In this document: piece by piece, positions 1 through 8,542 of the stretch | Layout of the letters: each line of letters starts with the position of its first letter | Position numbering within the stretch: the stretch's first letter is position 1 | Assembly: GCF_947172395.1 (NCBI RefSeq) | Contig: NC_069109.1 | Coordinates: 7,279,224 to 7,343,223, forward strand | Reading direction: 5' to 3' | Origin: Bicyclus anynana | Lineage: Eukaryota; Arthropoda; Insecta; Lepidoptera; Nymphalidae | Length of the DNA stretch: 64,000 nucleotides | Position numbers and translations under genes: made by a program | The notes under the pieces: model-generated | What the model was told of the DNA's origin: nothing | The model's database searches: none | The model's input: the letters and a program-made list of their open reading frames with translations, nothing else

Positions 1-359
1 TTAATTTTTTTATTAATTCTTAAAAGCACGTTTATAACTTAATTATAAACTAACGAAACAATAGCTTTGATGTTTTTTATTTGATATTTACGTGTTTCGC
101 TGTAAATTGAAAACGAATTCTATCATTAATAAATATAATAATTATTATTATTTCCACCTAAAAACTTTAAAGTCGTTTGATTTTCATTGACATTATCGTG
201 AAGTTTTAATATTTAACAAATGCGTGCACCAGCGGCAATGTGTTTGTGTTTACGTTTTAAGTCATAAGTCAAACATATTAAGTTCTTTTCACCCAAATAG
301 CTACCTACATTAATCACCGTCGGACATACATTAACAAACTGGTTTGTGTTATACAACTT

Positions 360-870
360 TCAAATGACAATACTTATAACAGCTGTACTGTCGGATACAC
401 TCCGACAGACTGATTTATGATACACAAAATGGTTGTCCGATAAACATCGACAAACGGTTTTAATTACTAACCAGTTTCTGTGCATATCCCAAGTTGTTTA
501 TAATGAAAAAGTATCAAATGACAACACGAGTCGCACAGCTGTCGGAAAAACACCGACAGACGTTATTAGTTACTAACCAATTTCTGTGCATCACCAAGTA
601 GTTTCTGGTAAAGTATCAAATGACAACACGAGTCGCACAGCTGTCGGATAAACACCGACAAATGGTTTTAGTCACTAACCAGTTTCTGTGTTCACCCCGA
701 ATAGTTCATGGTGAAAAAGTATCGAATATCACTAATCGCAGTTGTGTTGTCGGACAAACACCGACACACGTTTTTAGTTACTAACCAGTTTCTGTCCAAG
801 TAGTGTATGGTGAAAAAGTATCGAATATCACGATTCGCACAGCTGTCGGATAAACACCGACAGACGTTTT
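360..870. repeat. Degenerate ~100-bp tandem repeat with an internal dyad
   Basis: About four to five diverged units follow one another. Each carries phrases such as CTAACCAGTTTCTGTG and GTATCAAATGACAACACG, and each contains the dyad TGTCGG-N7-CCGACA (about 389, 543, 642, 748 and 845). No coding potential is seen. The array ends about 30 bases before the exon at 903. The first 360 bases hold AT-rich sequence with no recognisable feature. Confidence 0.75.
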
Positions 871-902
871 TAATTTTCTAATTAATTTCCGTGTACCGCC
901 AG

Positions 903-1066
903 TCGCCGATAGTGGTGTGGCGCATGAAGGCGCCGGAGAAGAAGCCGCTGATCCGGCCGGAGAAGCCGGAGGAGGTGCGCGCCAAGGTGCGGCGCGGCAG
1001 CCAGAAGAAGCAGCCCAGCCCCGTGCACGCGCTCGCCGAGTTCCAGAGCCCCGCCGAGAGCGTGTG
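903..1066 (+). CDS. 3'-terminal part of an unknown gene (partial, continues left)
   Basis: A GC-rich exon stands out from AT-rich surroundings. It has an acceptor (CCGCCAG) before 903 and a strong donor (GTGAGT) at 1067. The open frame is basic and Lys/Arg/Glu/Pro-rich, with VVWRMKAPEKKP near its start and PSPVHALAEFQSP near its end. The frame begins in phase 0, so coding sequence must lie upstream of the window. If the donor is used and joined to the acceptor before 1729, the split codon TG|A is a stop; if unspliced, a TGA follows directly at 1068. Either way the protein ends here. A possible poly(A) signal AATAAA lies at 2075-2080. I do not recognise the family. The many open frames on the other strand look like shadows of the GC-rich exon. 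Confidence 0.55.
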
Positions 1067-1302
1067 GTGAGTGCCCACACGTGGCGTGCACTACGCTGTT
1101 GACTAGGGTAGCCACTCTATCAGCTGATGGACGTCCCCACGCAATGGCGTAGCGTGCCTTAGAGAGATCCTGTATCGAAATTAGACGAATCCCGAAAAAT
1201 CTCATTAGTTTTTGATTTCAAAGTTTTTTTTTTACTTTTGTAATTTCTGCAGTTTTTTATGTTTTTTTTGCGAGATACACCAACAGATTTTACTTCCTAC
1301 TA

Positions 1303-1611
1303 TCCTACTAATATTATAAACGCGAAAGTTTGGATGTTTGTTACTCTTTAATGCCGCTACTACTGAAGCGATTTGGCTGAATCTGGAATGGAAATAGATT
1401 TCACTCTGGATTAACACATAGGCTACTTTTTATCCCAAAAAAATCCATGGTTTCCCAAGAAAACTGATGATTTTGATGATATGAATATTTGTTACTCTTT
1501 TACGCCTCGACTACTAAATCGAATTAGCTGAAATTTGGTATTGAGATATGGTTCCCGCGGGATTTGTGAAAAACTAAATTCCACGCGGACGAAGTCGCGG
1601 GCGTCCGCTAG
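1303..1611 (+). mobile_element. Lep1-like non-autonomous Helitron
   Basis: The element starts TCCTACTAATATTATAAACG and ends with the hairpin GCGGACG..CGTCCGC followed by CTAG. These are a TC start and CTRR end, typical of Helitrons. The interior has the phrase GTTACTCTTTAA..CTACTGAA..GATTTGGCTGAA, shared with the copy at 48235-48932. It has no open frame of note and lies downstream of the 903-1066 exon. Confidence 0.75.
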
Positions 1612-3235
1612 ACAAGTAATATTGTAGATTACTTTTTACAAATTTTACACACATTAACATCAAAATTGGTCGCCAAATTATTATTGTCTATTACTTTTTA
1701 TTATATTCATTTTTTTTATTTGTTCCAGATATAATAGCAACACGGCTGGATGAACTTAAACTATTAATAATTTTATTATAATAGAATATTAAAAATACAT
1801 AAAAAAATAATACTAAGTTATTACAATTAATTTCACATAATATATCCGACTTATTTTGACTTCGTGCTCGCGATGTATTTTTAGTTTTAAGTTTATTTAA
1901 AAATGTACTTTTTTATCTTTTTGCGAAAAAACACTAAATTATGGCAGATTTTTTTGACAGTTATGTCGAAAGACCGGATAAATATAAACATTTTTATTAT
2001 TACGCCACATACGCAGACAACAACAAGGGTTTTTGTAAGGTTTGAAAATACCTAATCCCCATATTTTTCAGACAAATAAATGAACAAATAATTCTTTAAT
2101 ATATATTTTTATTTATCATTCTTATATATTTTTTTAACATTGTGATTTTTCAAAAACTCAAAACTATCGTGAAAATGAAATGAGTTATTTCGTAATAACT
2201 TTTTCAACCATTGAAAATTTTTCGTTGACATTTCAAAATTATTTTACTAAAATACTCAACGAATATATTTTAGAATTTAAAATATTGTGATTTTTCATTA
2301 CGATGAAATAAATAAACGTTGCAACTCACACGATTTTGTCGATGTATATCCGACTAACACTTACATACTCTTACTCATTAATTTATTACTTAGTCATGAG
2401 CTTGTTCGCGTTATGCAATAAAAAGTGTGCACCAACCAGCGTAATTGTGTTTTATAGAGGTTATTTAATAATGATTTTTATCTTCCATTAGAAATGTATG
2501 TATGTACTAGAATATAAATTCTTTGCTATAGAGCTTACTCTAATAAGACACTGCACGCCATGATTTCATTACAGTCTCTAATGGTTAATCAAGTAATCCG
2601 AAACAATTTTAAATTGGTTGGACATACACCGACAAATATACATTTAAACAAAAAAAACGCACAGATCGATTAAAAAGCCTGGATTTATTTAAAAGTGATC
2701 GACATAAACCAACGAATGTAGTTTTTTAAACCTCGTATGATTTCATAACTAGTCGGACGTACGCCGACAAATTTAAGAAAGTTGCACCGTTTATCTATTT
2801 CAATTATACATTATTATTTATATTAACTTTTGTAGGTCTTGGATGTTGGTTGGCAAGACAAACCTCGAGACAAGAAAAACCTAAAAATGTCAACCAATAA
2901 CGGAGGACTCGACAATATCGTTGTCTCTTTCGTTGTTTTGGGAAGAAAGAGAGGGCGATATTTCGAATCCGACTATTGGTCGATAATGTGTGTTTTTTCT
3001 ATTCGCGAGATGTTGACTCATGCTAGGCCTATTGGTGAAATTTAAATAAAGCCTAAAATGTCCCGCTACGGGACGGCCAAATTTGATTTAGTGATGTAAC
3101 TTTTATGATAATATAGTTTAGGGAATTATTATAATTATGATATATCACAGTTTTGTATCACCTTTTGGAAGTTTACAGTTACATTTATTGAGATATGGCG
3201 GTAGTGTGAATTATATATAGTACTCATATAAGTCA
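1612..3235. other. AT-rich stretch without a recognised gene
   Basis: The stretch contains a possible acceptor before 1729, AATAAA at 2075-2080, and a 34-codon open frame at 1941-2045 that I do not accept as a gene. It also has scattered versions of the (T)CGGAC..ACACCGACA dyad (about 2617, 2700, 2755). The open frame at 2839-3045 ends at a TAAATAAA poly(A)-like signal but resembles no protein I know. Confidence 0.5.
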
Positions 3236-3387
3236 GCCATTGACGGTCAATTATTCTCACGTTTCTGCAGCGCAAACGGCAGCGAAGACGTTTCATAAGT
3301 CGAGTCGTCAAGCACGCAGAGACCAATACACGATCAGTTATAGTCGTGAGTGCTGCAGTAACGTGAGAATAATTGATCGTCAATGGC
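3236..3387. repeat. Foldback element with 36-bp arms
   Basis: The arms at 3236-3271 and 3352-3387 are reverse complements with two mismatches over 36 bases. They begin GCCATTGACGG and contain AATTATTCTCACGTT. An 80-base loop separates them. Such a unit is either a small inverted-repeat transposon (MITE) or a hairpin-forming transcript. No target duplication is obvious. Confidence 0.75.
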
Positions 3388-3539
3388 GTGCATTAGTTAG
3401 TGAAACATTATAAAGTATTATAATTTAAGTATTTATAGTTGTACTGTATGAAAACAATACAATTTTTTCAAAAAAAAAAATATAAATAAACATTTTTTTA
3501 TTTGTATTTTAACAGACAAAAACGAGTTTGCTTTAGACC

Positions 3540-3960
3540 ATAGACTGAACACAGAATAAAGAATGATCCAGAATGAGTGTTTACAAGCAGTGTGGTGAAA
3601 CCGGTGAAACTCCTAAAAAAAAACTTCACGCGTCTCCTTGACGTTGACGCATATACAAACTTTTTTCATAATTTGTATTTCAAAATTTAATTCTAACAAC
3701 AATTACGTAAAATAATCTAATAATCAATAATTACCAATTGAAAAAAATACTCCATCTTACTTATTTGGTATTTGTGAACAATTTTTAAAATATTTAAAAA
3801 CACAAGACGCCATTTTTCTTGAATAATATTGAAAGTTACTGATGCGACGCTTTGTGTCGTACTGACTCGAGAATGTATTCGTTTTTGAATTTTGTCTTTG
3901 GAACAGCTACGACAACGTCGTATTCCGTGCGCTCCATCTGGCTATTATTCTTTAATCTGT
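3540..3960 (+). repeat. Dispersed repeat, copy 1
   Basis: Closely resembles 10445-10820 in the same orientation. Shared phrases include GAATGAGT..TTACAAGCAG, TAACAACAATTACRTAAA and GAATGTATTCGTTTTT. No coding frame is present. Probably an old transposon fragment. Confidence 0.65.
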
Positions 3961-3984
3961 GAGAGTGAAGTAAAACTTCTTCTT

Positions 3985-4210
3985 AAAATAATAAACAAAA
4001 CGCCATCTATGAGCCTCTGACATAACTGCATCGCAACAGGTTCTTCAAGTGTACAAAGAGGGTTTGTTTCAAAGTTTTCTAACAACGCCATCTACTGGTA
4101 ATTTATTACAACATACACCGTTCAACTGTGCCAGTAGATGGCAACACGCATTTTAAAATCGTCGCCCGATTACACTTTTCGTAACGCATTGAATAACTTA
4201 CTCTCCAAGT
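3985..4210 (+). repeat. Dispersed repeat, inverted relative to 21780-21985
   Basis: The stretch from AACGCCATCTATGAGCCTC to GTAACGCATTGAATAA recurs as its reverse complement at 21780-21985, in an intron of the first ZAD gene. It is non-coding and probably a transposon remnant. Confidence 0.6.
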
Positions 4211-4534
4211 GAAGCATGATTAAGAAGTTTTACTTAAAAAAATCATCATTTTAGTTTAACGGAAATACTTTAATATGTACGCGACTCTCTTAAAATCGAT
4301 TTCATGTGATGCATAAAGTTGTATCCAAATGTGTGTAGGTTATACGCCGACCTAATTTTTTTTGTACTAAATAAATGGAAACGAATCTAAATTTTTATTA
4401 ATCAATATATTGTAGGAAGTCCGTTTGTCTTTGTTTGCAATTCTTAGATGACGTCATGCGAGTGTCTGTGTGTATACAAATTCAAGATCGGGCTTTCCGT
4501 AGACAGAGTAGTAAATAGACGTATTGACATTATG

Positions 4535-4803
4535 TCGGTCTCTGTGGCGCAGTGGTGTGCGTGGTGGATTTACAAGACGGTCCTGGGTTCGATCCCCGGC
4601 TGAGTGGTGGGAGGCTTCGGCCGTGGATTATTACCATCTTACCGGCAAAGACGTATTACCAAGCGATTACCGTTCCGGTACGATTTCGTGTAAAAACCGA
4701 AAGGGGTGTGAATTTTCAACCTACGCCTAACAAGTTAGCCCGCTTCCATCTTAGATAGCATCGTCATTTACTATCAGGTGAGATTGTAGTCAAGAGCTAA
4801 CAT
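4535..4803 (+). mobile_element. tRNA-derived SINE, family A, near full length
   Basis: The head contains pol III promoter-like A box (CTGTGGCGCAGTGG) and B box (GGTTCGATCCC). The body is GGGAGGCTTCGGCCGTGG..CAAAGACGTA..AGCGATT, and the tail is CATCAGGTGAGATTGTAGTCAAG-type sequence. Other copies in the window: 6286-6478, 9935-10130, 14456-14655, 22068-22205, 22236-22345, 39388-39645, 41735-41868, 53846-54125 and 63616-64000. The open frames called here are repeat-derived. Confidence 0.85.
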
Positions 4804-5133
4804 TCTTTAAAAAAAATTGCGTCAAATAACTCAGTTAGTGCAGGCGCTATAGGTAGGTGAGTAATATGAGGACCGCATTCTGTTCACAGTTAAATATAAT
4901 CAAAAAAATAATATCAATATCGGTCATATTAAAAAAAACGTGTGCATCTCTCTTCTTCAACTAATTACTTTAATTAATTAAATTTATTACAATTAAGAAT
5001 CCTCTATAGCCGAAGAGGTGTGAAAATCAAACGTCAAAACGTGTCAACTTCAGCTGTAACGCGTTACGTTACCAAGCGGTTTACCCTCCCTTATGATGTT
5101 GTCACTTCAATAAAGATTTCCCTTCAGCGCTAT

Positions 5134-5251
5134 GTGCGCTGTAGCATGGTGCGGGTGACAGTTACCTTGTGACGTTCATGATACGTACTATTATGAATCG
5201 CGACAAACTTTCAAGAGTGAAACATGTCACCCGCACAATGCTATAGCACAC
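5134..5251. repeat. Foldback with ~27-bp arms
   Basis: The arms 5134-5160 and 5225-5251 are near-perfect reverse complements, sharing GTAGCATGGTGCGGGTGACA with small changes. They enclose about 64 bases. Just upstream, at about 5056, lies TAACGCGTTACGTTAC, the core of the palindrome at 59407-59460. Confidence 0.65.
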
Positions 5252-5284
5252 GAACTGTAGTTGGAAAAGTCAGTGTTAGGAGTA

Positions 5285-5372
5285 GATACGACTATTGTCC
5301 AACGGGCGGGGATCGAACCACCACCCCTCGGTGATGAGTCCGACCGTTTTACCACTGAGCTATTGAGCCTTT
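5285..5372 (-). mobile_element. tRNA-like SINE head, family C
   Basis: On the minus strand, GGCTCAATAGCTCAGTGGTA (A box) and GTGGTTCGATCCCCGCCC (B box) lie about 40 bases apart, as in a tRNA or tRNA-derived SINE. The same head recurs at 5893-5962 and 10150-10232, each with different damage. I therefore call it a SINE head rather than a functional tRNA gene. Confidence 0.6.
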
Positions 5373-5892
5373 TTACTCCGTCTACGAACTTTACACTCTA
5401 AGTGCTGTCTGTCAATTGTCTAGGTTCGCTTGTCTATACACCGCACCATTACTTATAAAGAGAAACGGACTTCCAAAGTAGACAAAAATAGTTTCATATA
5501 TTATAAAGTAAACTCATATAAATGAAAAACACTAAATAATTTTAGAAGTATGAAGGTATTTATTTGATATTTAGTGATCTTTTTACATGGCACCTACTAT
5601 ACTTAGATAGAATTCGCTTGACGATAGAAAGTAATTATTATGATAATAAACAAATTTTTGTAGACATTTTCAATTTTCTAATATTTTATCTTGTAATGAA
5701 TGAAACAATAAACTTATACTCCGAATGTTGTTTTTTATTTTATTTATAAATCTCCAATTACACATAAAGAAGCGTGGTGGGTCTAAGCACCATATAGATA
5801 ATAATATTTTGATCTTGGAAATCTCTTGTTTATTAAAATCCGATTTTTTGAAAAGAATATTTGTCACATCCTTTTTTTTTTTAAATATACAA

Positions 5893-5962
5893 CAAGTCGG
5901 GCGGGATCGAACCCCCACCCCTCCGTGATGAGTTCGACCGCTGTATAGCTATTGAGACTTGA
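5893..5962 (-). mobile_element. tRNA-like SINE head, family C, second copy
   Basis: Minus-strand copy of the same head, with CTCAATAGCTATACAGCGGTCGAA and the B box GGTTCGATCCC. The A box is degraded. It abuts the family B SINE that follows. Confidence 0.5.
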
Positions 5963-5964
5963 TT

Positions 5965-6262
5965 GGACGTGATAGCCCAGTGGATATGACCTCTGCCTCC
6001 GATTCCGGAGGGTGCAGGTTCAAATCCGGTCCGAGGCATGCACCTCCAACTTTTCAGTTGTGCATTTTACGAAATTAAATGTCACGTGTCTCAAACGGTG
6101 AAGGAAAACATCGTGAGGAAACCTGCATACCAGAGAATTTTCTCAATTCTCTGCGTCATTGGGCCAGCGTGGTGGACTATTGGCCTAACCACTTTCAATA
6201 TGAGAGGAGACTAATGCTCAACACTCAACAGTGAGCCGAATATGGGCTGTGTAAATAATTCC
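5965..6262 (+). mobile_element. tRNA-derived SINE, family B
   Basis: A box TGATAGCCCAGTGGAT and B box GGTTCAAATCC are followed by a body reading TTTTCAGTTGTGCATTTT, GAGGAAACCTGCATACC and GGTGGACTATTGGCC. Minus-strand copies, whole or partial, are at 9027-9330, 30475-30675 and 32010-32150. A (CCTT)n tract ends it. Confidence 0.8.
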
Positions 6263-6285
6263 CAGGCTTCCTTCCTTCCTTCCTT

Positions 6286-6478
6286 TTGGCTGGTGGGAGG
6301 CTTCGGCCGTGGCTAGTTACCACCCTACCGGCAAAGACGTACCGCCAAGCGATTTAGCGTTCCGGGACGATGCCGTGTAGAAACCGAAAGGGGTGTGGAT
6401 TTTCATCCTCCTCCCGCTTCCATCTTAGACTGCATCATCACGTACCATCAGGTGAGATTGTAGTCAAGGGCTAACTTG
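6286..6478 (+). mobile_element. SINE family A, 5'-truncated
   Basis: Begins in the body at GGCTGGTGGGAGGCTTCGG and runs to the conserved tail AGATTGTAGTCAAGGGCTAA. The tRNA-like head is missing. A short (AT)n tract follows at about 6490. Confidence 0.8.
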
Positions 6479-7246
6479 TAAAGAATAAAATATATATATA
6501 TATAGAGCTGACACCCACCACGCTGTCCCAATAATGTTGTTGTCTCAATTTCATTTAGTAGCATCGTAAACAACACAAGTTATTTAAACAAATAATAGGT
6601 ATAATATTATCTACAATATCGAGTTGTGTACAGTACAGGAACTGTAAAAACTATATAATTATACATATAAACATAAATATATATAATTATACATATAAAC
6701 ATAAATATAATATAATGTAGGAAATAGTAGTCTGACACGGATACGACATCACTCGATCTTGTGTTGGCTCATACCTACGCTAGGTGGCGCGACTTGTATC
6801 CATAAAGAGTGGGGAGTTAGAGATGGGTAGCGACGGGAATGACTGGCGATATAAGACGCTCGCCGTACGGTCGGTTTCTGTATTGAAGTGGCGTTCGAGC
6901 CGTCCACGTTACAAGTACATAAAAGGTACAAAGAAAAGAAGAGTACAGTAATAGAAAAAAAAACAAGTTTAATTGGAAAATATCATTTATTTAATTCTTT
7001 AATGTTAAAGGTAACTTAAGTTATTCTCACAAACTTAAATAAAAAATTATAAAATATATCAGTTAACTTAACAATCTTATGGCATACAAGAACGAATTAA
7101 TTAATCAAATATTTAAAATGGATAATTTAATCTTACTTTAAATGAAACAAGGACAAAAAATAATTGAAGCATAAAGCATATTCAAAAATAGTTAATTAAT
7201 AAAAAGAATCCATGCATGCAAAGAGCTCCGGGCTATTATGGAAATT
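6479..7246. other. Intergenic, no gene recognised
   Basis: Contains an (AT)n tract, a short tandem duplication of TTATACATATAAACATAAAT at about 6660-6710, and a less AT-rich block at about 6720-6910 with CGCTAGGTGGCGCGACT. A related phrase, CGCTAGGCGGCGACACG, occurs at about 60680, so this is probably a repeat fragment. The rest is AT-rich. Confidence 0.4.
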
Positions 7247-7335
7247 ATATACACTCAGAGGCACAATTATCCGCAAACTTTACTATACTCGCGTCATATA
7301 AAAATGGGCGGATAATTGTGCCTCTGAGTATATAT
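7247..7335. mobile_element. Short palindromic MITE, 28-bp arms
   Basis: Arms 7247-7274 and 7308-7335 are inverted with one mismatch. Their core is CACTCAGAGGCACAATTATC. The loop is 33 bases. TA repeats at both outer ends would fit a mariner-type TA target duplication, but this is inference. Confidence 0.65.
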
Positions 7336-7869
7336 GAATTAATTAAATAACTAAATCCTTAACATATTCAGAATACAGCATATCAAATGCTGATGTCCTA
7401 AGTACATCACAGTAGTAGTGCGTAGACAAAGAAGTAAATAGACAACTGATTAGTGTCGATGAAAATCCAAAAAAAAGAGGGGGGGAGGTCAGCTGCCCCC
7501 CTAGGGATTAAAAAAAGCATCGAAAACAAGTGCAAGGCATGACGACTTGCTTTGCAATAACTATTGCTGTGACACTCTTTGTTGTTGCATGCTTGAGTCT
7601 CTATTATATTTTTCTCAAATATTTATCTCTGAATGTGTTAAAGTAATGGATAAAAATTATTTAAAAAATCACACACACATTAATAGTGTATTTGTATTAG
7701 AAATTACCTTCATCCGTCTGATTAATAGATGAAAAGTATTTTATATCAAATTTAGTATGTTAAAAACTATATTGCGAGTAGATTGCCTGAAAATTTCCTG
7801 GCCAAACTATTATTAACGGACAAAATAGCTTGAAAATGAATATAGTATTACATGACTGGCTAAAAAAAG

Positions 7870-8045
7870 TTCAAAACTAAAAAAAGAACAAACCCGGCTG
7901 AGTTTGTTGTGGGCTCTTCTCAAACCAAGATTTTTGGAACCCTCGTAAATTTAGTTTTATATTTTCGACTTTATTATCACCATTATTTTATAATATTAAT
8001 ACCGTTACGTTTCGAAAGTGCTTGTAAAGTAAGCCTATTGTGTTA
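7870..8045 (+). mobile_element. LINE 3'-end fragment
   Basis: Contains CGGCTGAGTTTGTTGTGGGC..CCTCGTAA and later GTGCTTGTAAAGTAAGCCTA. The same phrases occur at 15930-16100 (minus) and, for the second, at 62890-63045 (plus), where a (GATTT)n tail follows. No ORF remains. Confidence 0.5.
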
Positions 8046-8459
8046 ACTATTGATAGTTTGACCAGGAGTTTTTGAGACAACCTACAACCAATATAGTTTT
8101 TAACGTACTAAATCTGATTTTCATTCATTAAACAATCGTTTCATATATATGGATACACTAGTTTTATCTTTAAGTTTTATCTTATTTGGGAGAATGCAAC
8201 GGAAGCTAAAGTGCGCGCAAGATAAATCTGGCAACGAACTTAATGTTGCAATCTTCAGTGGTCTGTTTTCTCTTTTTTTTTTTATTCTTTACAAGTTAGC
8301 CATTGACACATAACTTGATTAGTTCCTATTTTGGTCACGCGCAAACTTGCGCGCACTATACCCACATGTCTATTATTTTATCTGTCTACGTCCAACAAGA
8401 GCAAAATACATGAATACATTAACGTGGCGTATGGTACGCGAGACAAGACAAAGATAAAA

Positions 8460-8486
8460 GTCGACCAATAGTCAATATTGGTCGAC
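8460..8486. repeat. Short perfect dyad near PCLAF 3' end
   Basis: GTCGACCAATA and TATTGGTCGAC are perfect 11-base inverted arms with a 5-base spacer. They lie 57 bases beyond the PCLAF stop codon, in what may be its 3' UTR. Function unknown. Confidence 0.6.
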
Positions 8487-8542
8487 AAGGTCTTTCTCTT
8501 CGCGAGTTATGACGATGTTGGTAAAATATTAAAATAATTAAG

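Noticed and set aside
1941..2045. 34-codon frame starting MADFFDSYVERPDKY
   Set aside because: Short, and no supporting evidence beyond an ATG. It could be 3' UTR of the 903-1066 gene. Kept only as a note.
2839..3045. 68-codon open frame followed by a poly(A)-like signal
   Set aside because: No family resemblance, no splice context and repeat-like surroundings.
5285..5372. Functional tRNA gene on the minus strand
   Set aside because: A and B boxes are good, but the acceptor stem does not pair well and the head recurs twice with damage, as SINEs do.
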